Positions 17,795 to 24,829 of a stretch of 64,000 bases of DNA are shown in pieces. Each line of letters starts with the position of its first letter. Within the stretch, counting starts at the first letter, position 1. The notes beneath the pieces are model-generated. The model searched no databases. It saw only the letters and a list, made by a program, of their open reading frames with translations, and was not told where the DNA came from. This stretch comes from Petroclostridium sp. X23 (lineage in GTDB: Bacteria; Bacillota; Clostridia; SK-Y3). Both the position numbers and the translations under genes were made by a program. The DNA is taken from positions 310,001-374,000 of the forward strand of contig NZ_CP124862.1 in NCBI RefSeq assembly GCF_030013905.1, given 5' to 3'.

Positions 17795-18090
17795 AAAACG
17801 GTGTGTTCTAATTGTTTATTCAATGACATTCGTTGTTATAATGGACTAATCCAATTTGGCTAAATTCGGTGATTATAGGCAGTATATTAGCGATATTGTG
17901 AATTGTTTAATAAATACTCTTATATTTAAAGCATAGGCTACGAACTATAGAATTATGTCGTGTTTTATATTATATTTTAAGTCACAGTGGCGAAAAATAC
18001 CATAAAAATTTCAAATAAAAAGGTGCTATATATTGCCATTTATCTTTATATATATCGATTTTTCTCTATTTTTCTTGAGTTTCTATGTGT

Positions 18091-18119
18091 TTGCTTTTAA
18101 AAATTATATTTGCTATAAT
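18091..18119 (+). promoter_or_regulatory. extended -10 promoter of the RiPP locus
   Basis: TTGCTT at 18091-18096, a 17-base spacer, and TATAAT at 18114-18119 preceded by TGC (extended -10). The first precursor peptide starts about 58 bases downstream of the expected transcription start. Confidence 0.65.
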
Positions 18120-18183
18120 ACATATGAATTCTAGCAATAATACATAAAAATTTAAAAACATATTAGAGAAAGCGGTGAGAAGA

Positions 18184-18342
18184 ATGAGCCAAGCATTTTA
18201 TGTACCGGAAAGTTCTAATTATGAAATGATGTTGGGAGAATTAAGTAAGTTGGGATGTAGTGCTACACCTAAATGTATTAGTTCTTGCCGAGGTTGTCCT
18301 TGCAAAAACAGAGATGATGAGTTTATCGTAGATTGGAACTAA
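18184..18342 (+). CDS. cysteine-rich RiPP precursor peptide 1
   Basis: A 52-residue peptide with GGTGAG as ribosome site. The first half is leader-like (aromatic and acidic: FYVPESSNYEMMLGELSKLG); the second half has five cysteines, C25, C31, C35, C38 and C40, in the pattern KCISSCRGCPCKN. It ends in an acidic tail. It is followed 38 bases later by a second cysteine-rich peptide and then by a radical SAM/SPASM enzyme, so it is likely a thioether-crosslinked product. The exact crosslinks are unknown. Confidence 0.65.
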   Translation: MSQAFYVPESSNYEMMLGELSKLGCSATPKCISSCRGCPCKNRDDEFIVDWN

Positions 18343-18380
18343 GCGGTGAACAGTTTTGTATGGCGAAAGGAGGGATAGCA

Positions 18381-18560
18381 ATGAGTTTTATTATTCCTAT
18401 GGATGAAACAAAAAAGGAAATTTTTGGAGAGGTTAACGTTGAAGCTATAGAAATCACAGGTGGATGCAAATGCAGATGTGTAGCTTGTAATCGTTGCTCT
18501 TGCATGGTGCCAGATCCTGATAATTCAGAATTTAAATCAGAAGAGGTTTGGGCGGCATAA
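18381..18560 (+). CDS. cysteine-rich RiPP precursor peptide 2
   Basis: 59 residues from the ATG at 18381, behind AAAGGAGGG. A leader of about 26 residues ends in the Gly-Gly of ITGG, then comes a core with six cysteines at 29, 31, 33, 36, 39 and 41 (CKCRCVACNRCSC) and an acidic tail. Such peptides beside a SPASM radical SAM enzyme resemble the Clo7bot or CLI_3235 classes of clostridial peptides; I cannot decide which. The Gly-Gly is where a C39-type protease might cut, but none is encoded here. Confidence 0.72.
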   Translation: MSFIIPMDETKKEIFGEVNVEAIEITGGCKCRCVACNRCSCMVPDPDNSEFKSEEVWAA

Positions 18561-18575
18561 AATTTATAAATTTGT

Positions 18576-18651
18576 CAAAAGGATGCTACAATTTCTGACT
18601 ACGTGGAAAGACCGATGTTCCATTAAGAAAGAAATAGTAATATCCTTTTTT
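18576..18651 (+). promoter_or_regulatory. possible attenuator between precursors and maturase
   Basis: AAAAGGAT pairs with ATCCTTTTTTT across a 55-base loop. The T-run makes partial termination plausible, which would give more precursor than enzyme transcript. The long loop makes this uncertain. Confidence 0.35.
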
Positions 18652-18666
18652 TAAAGGAGCAAAGAA

Positions 18667-20061
18667 ATGAAATTATCAAAATACACATCAATATTTGAAA
18701 AAGATAACGTATATGCTTATTATCATTCATTACGAATGAAGCCAGTTTATGTAAATGAGCAATATCATAAATATATTCAAGAAATAGTTTTGGCTGATAA
18801 TTCTGAGCAAGCAATTGATAATCTGCCAGAGGCTTATAAACAACAAATGACTTTGCTTTTAAAAGCACTTCAAAATAATAAAATTATTATTGAAGATGAA
18901 AACTACGATATAAAAGTTCTCAATATGTTGAGAGAGAAACTTCCTAAACCGTCTATACAAGTGGCTTATTTTATTATGTCAGAGTTATGTAATTTAGCTT
19001 GTTCATATTGCTTTATAGAAAATAGTATGGACGAGAACGCTATAAGACAGAAAATTATGACGAAAGAAACTGTAAAGCAAGGATTAGATTTTTTTACTAA
19101 ACAAATATTATTAGATATGGACTCATTTGAGGATGAGAAAGCGATTATTATTTATGGTGGTGAACCATTAACTAATTTTGAAGTGGTCCAATATTTGTTG
19201 GATATGATTGATGAATATAAAGCCGATAAACGATTACCGGAAAGAACCACGGTTTCGATGATTACTAATGGAACACTTTTATCTAAAGAAATTGCCCAAA
19301 TATTAAAAGAGCGGAATGTGTCGGTAAGTATATCATTAGATGGAGCAACTGCTGTAGAAAATAGTTGCAGAAAATATAGAAATGGTGATGAAGCTTACCG
19401 TGATATAATTAAAGGAGTTGAAAATGCCACTGAGGCCGAAATAGATTGTAGTTTATCTGTTACCTTAACAGAAGAAACAATTAAGGATTTGTCTCAAATA
19501 GAGACAATGGTTGATGAGTATAATATTAAAAGTTTAGGGTTTAATATTATTATGACAGATGAAACTTTTTCTGTCTCTGAAGAATACAACGAAGAAGCTT
19601 CAGAATTTATTCTTAATGCATTTGAGGTGTTTAGAAAAAAAGGTATTTATGAAGATAGGATTATGCGTAAGGCAAAAGCATTTGTTGATGCTAAAATTTA
19701 TTTATATGATTGTGCTGCTGTTGGTGGTAACCAAATAATTATTGCTCCTAATGGACAAGTTGGAATATGTCATGGTTACTTGTATAACAGAGATTATTTC
19801 CCTACAACGATTGATAATTTAGAGTTTGATCCAGTGAAAGATGATGTATACTTAGAATGGAGCCGGAGAACACCTGTTAATATGGACGAATGTGTAGATT
19901 GTTCTGCTCTTGGCATATGTGGGGGCGGCTGTCCTTTAAGTGCAAAGAAAAATGGAAAGAATCAGTCTATTTGGGATTTAGACGAACGTTTTTGTGTACA
20001 TGCAAAGAAAACATTGGAATGGTTGATATGGGATTTATATGCTAAGTCAGTGAAGCAATAA
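18667..20061 (+). CDS. radical SAM/SPASM peptide maturase
   Basis: 464 residues. An N-terminal domain of about 95 residues (likely peptide-binding) precedes the radical-SAM motif C108-N-L-A-C112-S-Y-C115 and the SAM motif IIYGGEPLTN. The C-terminal SPASM region has CAAVGGNQIIIAPNGQVGIC, CVDCSALGICGGGC and a last Cys in ERFCVHAKK, which would bind auxiliary 4Fe-4S clusters. It is the enzyme expected to form sulfur-to-carbon thioethers in the two upstream peptides. AAAGGAG precedes the ATG. No transporter or protease accompanies it. Confidence 0.88.
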   Translation: MKLSKYTSIFEKDNVYAYYHSLRMKPVYVNEQYHKYIQEIVLADNSEQAIDNLPEAYKQQMTLLLKALQNNKIIIEDENYDIKVLNMLREKLPKPSIQVAYFIMSELCNLACSYCFIENSMDENAIRQKIMTKETVKQGLDFFTKQILLDMDSFEDEKAIIIYGGEPLTNFEVVQYLLDMIDEYKADKRLPERTTVSMITNGTLLSKEIAQILKERNVSVSISLDGATAVENSCRKYRNGDEAYRDIIKGVENATEAEIDCSLSVTLTEETIKDLSQIETMVDEYNIKSLGFNIIMTDETFSVSEEYNEEASEFILNAFEVFRKKGIYEDRIMRKAKAFVDAKIYLYDCAAVGGNQIIIAPNGQVGICHGYLYNRDYFPTTIDNLEFDPVKDDVYLEWSRRTPVNMDECVDCSALGICGGGCPLSAKKNGKNQSIWDLDERFCVHAKKTLEWLIWDLYAKSVKQ

Positions 20062-20103
20062 AATGAAAAACAAGCCTTTAGGAAACATAGGGTAAGAAAA
20101 AGG

Positions 20104-20132
20104 TTTTTCCCCCCGAAGGGGGATGTTTTTTC
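20104..20132 (+). terminator. rho-independent terminator of the RiPP locus
   Basis: CCCCC-CGAA-GGGGG hairpin followed by ATG and a T-run. It lies 45 bases after the maturase stop. Confidence 0.7.
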
Positions 20133-20440
20133 TTGAAAAATGATTCTTATATGAGTATAGTGATATTAAAGGTGAAGGCAGGTAGTTAATCTTGAGCGAT
20201 TACTACCTTAATTTGAAGAGATTTGCCGTTTACGAAAGTGGACGGCTTTTTACATGATCAGAAATTTAAAGTTACATCCTAGGCATCGATTTCTGTCTCT
20301 TTATTGTATTATAAAAGATGCTAAAAAGCCAGTTATATTGTATTTTACAGATATTATTAGTTTATCCTAGATACCAGTTTTTCAAAATTAAAAAACTTAA
20401 TCTTGTTAGGCAACATTCGGATGTAATTTATTTTTTATGA
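20133..20440. other. intergenic stretch of the island
   Basis: Holds a small hairpin GGTAG...CTACC near 20181-20207 and the terminator at 20225-20251. No coding frame is supported; it may be the eroded 5' part of the integrase gene and its regulatory region. Confidence 0.4.
20225..20251 (+). terminator. hairpin terminator
   Basis: GCCGTTTAC-GAAA-GTGGACGGC with two G-U pairs, then TTTTT. No gene directly upstream in the same direction is recognised apart from the RiPP maturase. Confidence 0.6.
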
Positions 20441-20758
20441 ATGAACGGCTATGTCATAATAATACTTAACGCTCATCTCAAAAAATATTTTGATAAAGAG
20501 ACATTACTCCAACAGTCGAAAACAATAGATTTCCAGAGATGCTTTGATGAAAAGTTCAAAACAGGGCGTTTAGATGGTAAGAGTGGTTTATCTGGACAGG
20601 CATTAAGAAAGCATAAAATACTACTTCAAAGTTTTTTCAATCATGCGATTGATATGAATCTCGTCAGTACGAATCCGTTAGAGAATATTTCATTACCCAA
20701 GAAAAATAAGTTCAGGAGCAAGTCGGTAAAGCAGCTTCTTTATAAGTGCATTTGTTAG
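20441..20758 (+). pseudogene. tyrosine integrase remnant (N-terminal core-binding domain)
   Basis: About 105 codons that resemble the SAM-like core-binding domain of phage integrases (SGLSGQALRKHKILLQSFF then LVSTNPLENISLPKKNK). The catalytic domain with R, HxxR and Tyr is missing; the frame runs out into unrelated sequence. The upstream start is uncertain. It explains how the island entered at tRNA-Leu and why it is now probably stuck. Confidence 0.7.
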
Positions 20759-20826
20759 AAGTCTGTTACAAGTCGCATAAAAAAAAATTCCAACGATTAT
20801 TGATAATCGAAAATGTGTGTGTGTTT

Positions 20827-20949
20827 ATGCGTTTGTTAGAAGATTTGTTAGAAGATTTTCAGCCGCAAAATGCCGATATTACTGCCTTTATTTCCAATAT
20901 CAGTTTTAAAAAAATTCGAAGCTTTAGTTCGGTTAGGCAAAATTTGTAA
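20827..20949 (+). CDS. small reading frame of unknown function in the duplicated segment
   Basis: 40 residues (core: QPQNADITAFISNISFKKIR). Most of it, from the ELLEDF-like part onward, is repeated at 14541-14640. No ribosome site is evident, so it may instead be the 3' end of a lost larger gene, such as the end of the integrase or a helper protein. Confidence 0.3.
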   Translation: MRLLEDLLEDFQPQNADITAFISNISFKKIRSFSSVRQNL

Positions 20950-21035
20950 TAATCATGTTAGACAAAAAAATATATTTTGGCTATAATAAGAATATAGTCA
21001 GAAAAAGTGGTGTTGTTATGGCTGTCCTTTCAACA
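20845..21035. repeat. internal direct repeat of the island, copy 2
   Basis: Near-identical partner of 14541-14725. It contains the end of the small reading frame, the upstream region of the nucleotidyltransferase gene and its first codons. Confidence 0.8.
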
Positions 21036-21380
21036 AAGACCCAGGAAGAAGTTAAAGAGATCACAAGTGAATTTGTAAGAAAAGTAAAACCTGTGTTTGG
21101 AGATAAGTTTAAAAAAGTAATCCTGTTTGGCTCCTATGCACGAGGAGACTATGATGCAGAATCCGATATAGATATTTTAGTAATGGTTGATGAGGATGAT
21201 ACAGCGATAAGAAAATATAAGCACGATATTATAGAAATCGATTCAGAAATCAACATGAAATAGGATGCACTTGTATCGCCAATTTTTGTACCTCAAAGTA
21301 AGTTTATGAAGTATCAAGATGATATGCCATTTTACACAAAGGTGAAAAATGAGGGGATCGTTTTGTATGAACAGTTCTAA
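21018..21380 (+). pseudogene. MNT-type nucleotidyltransferase interrupted by an in-frame TAG
   Basis: From the ATG at 21018 the frame gives FKKVILFGSYARGDYDAESDIDILVMV, with the GS...D-x-D signature of minimal nucleotidyltransferases, often antitoxins paired with HEPN toxins. A TAG at 21261 interrupts it; the same frame continues with 38 sensible codons (DALVSPIFVPQ...GIVLYEQF) to a TAA at 21378. The TAG stands where the family commonly has Tyr, so a single TAT/TAC-to-TAG change is the simplest explanation. No HEPN partner is beside it. Confidence 0.72.
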
Positions 21381-21544
21381 CATGAACCTTTTTTTATGGT
21401 TAATCATATTATAATATTATTGGAAAAATTGTGCCTTGTTTTTGATTGCTGAATATATTGTTATTGCATATAATAATACTAAATGAATATCTTTGCAGTA
21501 GCTAGTGCTGTGCTATAATAAAGGTAATTAAGAGAGGTGATTTA

Positions 21545-21724
21545 ATGGCAACAGTATCATTTGACAAGAAAATAGTTATTAATAACAATGAGTCAATGGA
21601 TGTTTTGTTAAAGAGTCTTAACAAAGAAATTGATAAATCGGATCACAAGAAAATTGATGTTGTTTCAGAATTGGAAAGGAGTTCTTCGCTATTAAGGCGA
21701 TCGTTCTCTCGCTCAAAAACCTGA
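21545..21724 (+). CDS. antitoxin-like small protein
   Basis: 59 residues, start behind GAGAGGTGA. The N-terminal MATVSFDKKIVINNNESM looks like the beta-strand/linker of ribbon-helix-helix-type antitoxins, and the C-terminus is basic (SLLRRSFSRSKT). It overlaps the start of a GNAT gene in another frame, the layout of antitoxin plus GNAT toxin pairs. Family assignment is tentative. Confidence 0.5.
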   Translation: MATVSFDKKIVINNNESMDVLLKSLNKEIDKSDHKKIDVVSELERSSSLLRRSFSRSKT

Positions 21725-22250
21725 TAGAAACAGTTGAAGAAGAAGTATTTAACTCGGCTGTTTCTAATTTTTTTGTGAGAAAGACCCTGATGTTCAAAAC
21801 TTTTTGAGAGCAAGAGCGATGCACTATGAAAAAAGGTCTAAGAGTAGAACTTATCTGTTTGTAGACGAGGAAGCATTGGCAAATCAACAAGTTATCATCA
21901 TTGCATATTTCACCATTTCTCTTAAGACATTATTTATTGGATCTAATATTTCCAAAACCAAGATAAAACAGTTGGATGGACTTTTTAATAAAGCAACTAA
22001 TGTATCAGCATACCTAATCGGACAATTAGGCAAAAATGATTTATATAAAACCGAAATTACTGGAAAAGAAATTATTGACTATGCAATTAATATCCTTGAG
22101 CAAGTGCAGGAACTGGTTGGCGGCAGATTTGTACTTATTGAATGTTTGGATAAGCCAAAGCTGATAGAGTTTTATACTAATAATGGATTCATGGTTCTCC
22201 AAAAAGATGAAAACGATAAATTGATACAGTTGGTTAGGTTTTTTAATTAA
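21676..22250 (+). pseudogene. GNAT acetyltransferase (possible TacT-like toxin), frameshifted
   Basis: Two frames join into one GNAT-like protein: first FFAIKAIVLSLKNLIETVEE...VSNFF, then after a T7 run at 21768-21774 a second frame CEKDPDVQNFLRARAMHYEK...SRTYLFVDEE and a C-terminal LIECLDKPKLIEFYTNNGF typical of the fold. A single-base change in the T-run breaks the gene. With the small upstream protein it would have been a toxin-antitoxin pair. The 5' limit is uncertain. Confidence 0.6.
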
Positions 22251-22287
22251 TATGTTAATCTATAGCTCTATATTGGAGGTTAGAAGA

Positions 22288-22425
22288 ATGGAAAAAACAC
22301 TAAAGCTTATAAAGAATTTTAAGCCTGCAAAAGCAAATATTTACTCTCATATTGATGTTGATATGAAAAAGAATGTTGCAACTCAAATGAATAAACTTTT
22401 CAGTAATTTTACTTCGGTAGACTGA
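22288..22425 (+). CDS. 45-residue hypothetical protein
   Basis: ATG behind a good GGAGG site. The sequence is basic and short (start MEKTLKLIKNFKPAKANIYS) with no motif that I know. It may be a real small protein or the remnant of an antitoxin. It is the last frame before the right end of the island. Confidence 0.4.
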   Translation: MEKTLKLIKNFKPAKANIYSHIDVDMKKNVATQMNKLFSNFTSVD

Positions 22426-22431
22426 TGACTG

Positions 22432-22491
22432 AAAGAAGTTCGAAAGAAGTTACGTGGTTGAAAGAAGATTTGAAAGAAGTTTATGAAAAAA
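22432..22491. repeat. short GAAAGAAG repeats
   Basis: Four copies of GAAAGAAG(T/A)T lie at irregular spacing in about 60 bases just inside the right end of the island. Such arm-type repeats can bind an integrase or excisionase, but this is only inferred. Confidence 0.4.
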
Positions 22492-22534
22492 GGGTTCAAG
22501 AAAACCTTTCGATTTCCTCAAACCCTCATCAACA

Positions 22535-22594
22535 CTGGTGCGAGAAACAGGACTTGAACCTGCACGAAGTTGCCCCCACTAGCACCTGAAGCTA
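22535..22594. repeat. right attachment repeat inside tRNA-Leu
   Basis: The exact partner of 14333-14392. It covers the CCA end, T arm, variable arm and anticodon arm of the intact tRNA-Leu. Confidence 0.9.
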
Positions 22595-22622
22595 GCGCGT
22601 CTGCCAATTCCGCCATTCTCGC
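22536..22622 (-). tRNA. tRNA-Leu (anticodon CAG)
   Basis: 87 bases including an encoded CCA. The acceptor GCGAGAA pairs with TTCTCGC, the anticodon loop TTCAGGT sits between CTAGC and GCTAG, and a long variable arm marks a class II tRNA. Its 3' part is the integration site of the island. Confidence 0.95.
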
Positions 22623-22640
22623 ATAGAGAGAACATTAACT

Positions 22641-22669
22641 ATTCTACAACATTTTCTAATGAATTTCAA
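22641..22669 (-). promoter_or_regulatory. promoter of tRNA-Leu
   Basis: Read on the minus strand: TTGAAA (22669-22664), 17-base spacer, TAGAAT (22646-22641), about 19 bases before the mature 5' end. Confidence 0.6.
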
Positions 22670-22705
22670 TAGTTTTTTTAAAAAATCTCTCAGAAATTTG
22701 TGGTA

Positions 22706-22734
22706 TTGACAATATAAAAATGTTGTTTAATAAT
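22706..22734 (+). promoter_or_regulatory. possible promoter of murD
   Basis: TTGACA at 22706-22711 and AATAAT at 22729-22734 with a 17-base spacer. It is the only consensus -35 in the gap before murD. Confidence 0.45.
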
Positions 22735-22851
22735 GGTAAAGTAAAGGCCTGAATTATATCATACTGATATTTTGTCAATAATATTCAATATTTAGCATAT
22801 ATTTTTACAGGAAGTTGCAGTAGTTAATAATGGACATTAGGGGGATAATCC

Positions 22852-24243
22852 GTGAATCAGAAATTTCAAACGTTTAAAAAAAGCATTTCAGGAAAAAAAG
22901 TAGCAGTGATAGGCATAGGAATCAGTAATACGCCATTGATTAAATTTCTTATTAAACTGGGAGCAAATGTTACCGCATTTGATAAAAAGTCTAAGGGGCA
23001 GCTTGAGGAAGTATATGATGAATTGGAAGCATTGGGTGTGAGTTTTTCACTGGGTGATCATTATCTTAGTAATATCAGTCATGAAATCATATTCAAAACG
23101 CCCGGAATGAGATATGATATCCCTGAACTTTTGGAAGCAAGAGAAAAGGGAAGCACAGTTACTTCGGAAATGGAAGTGTTCTTTGAATTATGTCCCGCGC
23201 CTATCATTGCGGTTACCGGCAGTGACGGTAAAACCACCACCACCACGTTGATCCATAAAATTTTAAAGCAAGAAGGATATCACTGTTGGCTGGGCGGGAA
23301 TATCGGCACTCCGTTATTAAGTGAGATTGAGAACATAAAGGAGAATCATAAAGTAGTCTTGGAACTAAGCAGCTTTCAGCTGCATACTATGAGAACAAGT
23401 CCTGATGTCGCGGTAATTACCAATATAACGCCGAATCATTTGGATGTACATAAGTCAATGGAAGAATATATTGACGCAAAGAAGAATATTTTCCTACATC
23501 AATCAAAATCCGGAAAGCTTGTCATTAATTTTGACAATGCTATCACAAGAGATTTTGAAAAAGAAGCAGTAGGGGCAGTTGTAATGTTTAGCAGGCAAAA
23601 CGGTCTTGAAAGAGGAGTATTCATCCAAGACCAATCAATCTGTGTAAATATGGATGGAAGTACTCATAAAGCAATGGATGTAGCGGATATTATCTTGCCT
23701 GGAATGCATAATGTTGAAAACTATATGGCAGCAACTGGTGCGGTCTGGGGATTAGCCGGTGCAGAAAGCATAAAGAAAGTGGCGGGCACTTTTACCGGTG
23801 TGGAGCATCGTATAGAGTTAGTGAGAGAACTAAACGGAATCAAATTCTATAACAGTTCCATTGACAGCAGCCCAAACAGAACCATGGCAACCCTTAATAC
23901 CTTCAACCAAAAAGTCATTCTTATTGCCGGAGGCAAAGATAAAAATATACCTTATGATGAAATAGGAGAGGCCTTGGTAAATAACGTAAAGTGCCTTATA
24001 CTCATCGGTCCTACCGGTTCAAAGATAAAAAAAGCGCTTGAGGATGAAGTGCAGAGAAGCGGAAAGGGAAAAGATATCCCGGTGTTTATATGCAGCACTT
24101 ATGAACAAGTTGTCAAAACAGCCTATTCAAATGCGGTGAGTGGAGACATTATTTTATTATCACCTGCAAGTACAAGTTTTGATATGTTTAAGAATTTTGA
24201 GGAAAGAGGAAAAGTATATAAGGGAATTGTAAAAGGACTGTAG
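22852..24243 (+). CDS. murD: UDP-N-acetylmuramoyl-L-alanine--D-glutamate ligase
   Basis: 463 residues. The N-terminal Rossmann-type UDP-binding domain begins VAVIGIGISNTPLIKFL. The ATP loop is ITGSDGKTTTTTLI (GKTTT), then ITNITPNHLDVH and the C-terminal ligase motif FYNSSIDSSPNRTMATL. MurD adds D-glutamate to UDP-MurNAc-L-Ala in the cytoplasm for peptidoglycan. The start is GTG behind TTAGGGGGATAA. It stands alone rather than in a mur/fts operon. The usual NDSKATN-type motif reads NSSIDSSP, as in other clostridial MurD-like proteins; a second MurD elsewhere is possible. Confidence 0.85.
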   Translation: MNQKFQTFKKSISGKKVAVIGIGISNTPLIKFLIKLGANVTAFDKKSKGQLEEVYDELEALGVSFSLGDHYLSNISHEIIFKTPGMRYDIPELLEAREKGSTVTSEMEVFFELCPAPIIAVTGSDGKTTTTTLIHKILKQEGYHCWLGGNIGTPLLSEIENIKENHKVVLELSSFQLHTMRTSPDVAVITNITPNHLDVHKSMEEYIDAKKNIFLHQSKSGKLVINFDNAITRDFEKEAVGAVVMFSRQNGLERGVFIQDQSICVNMDGSTHKAMDVADIILPGMHNVENYMAATGAVWGLAGAESIKKVAGTFTGVEHRIELVRELNGIKFYNSSIDSSPNRTMATLNTFNQKVILIAGGKDKNIPYDEIGEALVNNVKCLILIGPTGSKIKKALEDEVQRSGKGKDIPVFICSTYEQVVKTAYSNAVSGDIILLSPASTSFDMFKNFEERGKVYKGIVKGL

Positions 24244-24262
24244 GAAACTATAGTCTTTTTTT
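24236..24262 (+). terminator. terminator of murD
   Basis: GGACTGTA-GGAAAC-TATAGTC hairpin overlapping the stop codon, followed by T7. Confidence 0.65.
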
Positions 24263-24361
24263 GCATGTATTAGAAAATCCGCGGATTATTGCCCATGAAA
24301 GCTTAAAATGGTATAATACAGGCAATAATTAAAGTAATAGGGTTGAGAAGGATGTAGAAAT

Positions 24362-24829
24362 ATGGAAATCAATATGAAGCTCACAAAGGGAATTACCGAA
24401 ACGAAATATCTTGCGACGGAAAACACATGGCGGTACCGCCCTATTTTAAGATATTTTTATGTGCAATATGAGAAAATCAAATATTGGATGTATAAAGAAG
24501 AGGTATATGGTGAATTAAGACAGCATGAACTGTTTCGAGAGTATACCCTTGATCAATGCAAGCAGGATTTGGATGTGCTGGTGGAATGGGGTAACCTTGT
24601 GGCGGTTCAGGATACCACAAAGGCGGCTACGGTTGAAGAATTCAAAAATAAACAATTCAGATATCAGCTTTCCGAGTATGCTGTTGAAATTGAACGTATG
24701 ACTATCAAACTGGAAAATCTTTTTGTAGAAGGTGCATCCCTCGAGCCCACACTATTTGAACGGAAGGGTAAAGGAATTGGTAACCAATTAAGAATGGGGA
24801 ATGCACGATGGAACATGAAAAACAATTAG
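24362..24829 (+). pseudogene. truncated jetA (DUF2397/TIGR02677) fused to a foreign tail
   Basis: The first 130 or so of 155 residues match the start of the DUF2397 family: ITETKYLATENTWRYRPILR, IKYWMYKEEVYGEL, LVEWGNLVAVQDTTKAATVE, RYQLSEYAVEIERM. Family members run to about 500 residues. After ASLEPTLFER the sequence changes to a short basic tail that overlaps the next gene by 22 bases, as the end of jetC normally would. So a deletion seems to have removed most of jetA, all of jetB and nearly all of jetC of a Wadjet operon. The fragment is unlikely to work as a kleisin-like subunit. Confidence 0.75.

Larger units (their letters stand above)
17714..18183. other. 470-base intergenic stretch, promoter and structured segment only
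   Basis: No reading frame with a ribosome site is seen. It contains the branched-hairpin candidate at 17721-17794 and the promoter at 18091-18119. The remainder is AT-rich and featureless. Confidence 0.6.
14333..22594. mobile_element. genomic island integrated at the 3' end of tRNA-Leu(CAG)
   Basis: A perfect 60-base direct repeat (14333-14392 and 22535-22594) bounds this segment. The right copy is part of an intact tRNA-Leu gene; the left copy holds only its 3' part including CCA. This is the classic footprint of tyrosine-recombinase integration. Inside are a GNAT gene, a helicase-HNH gene, a cysteine-rich RiPP locus, an integrase remnant, and decayed nucleotidyltransferase and toxin-antitoxin genes. 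The integrase keeps only its N-terminal part, so the element is probably unable to move by itself. Confidence 0.85.

Noticed and set aside
20827..20949. Possible functional small gene after the integrase remnant
   Set aside because: No ribosome site and no recognisable family; kept only as a low-confidence feature because the segment is duplicated in the island.
21018..21380. Pyrrolysine-type recoding at the TAG
   Set aside because: A single TAG in a decayed island gene, with no known Pyl-containing family involved, is better explained by a nonsense mutation.
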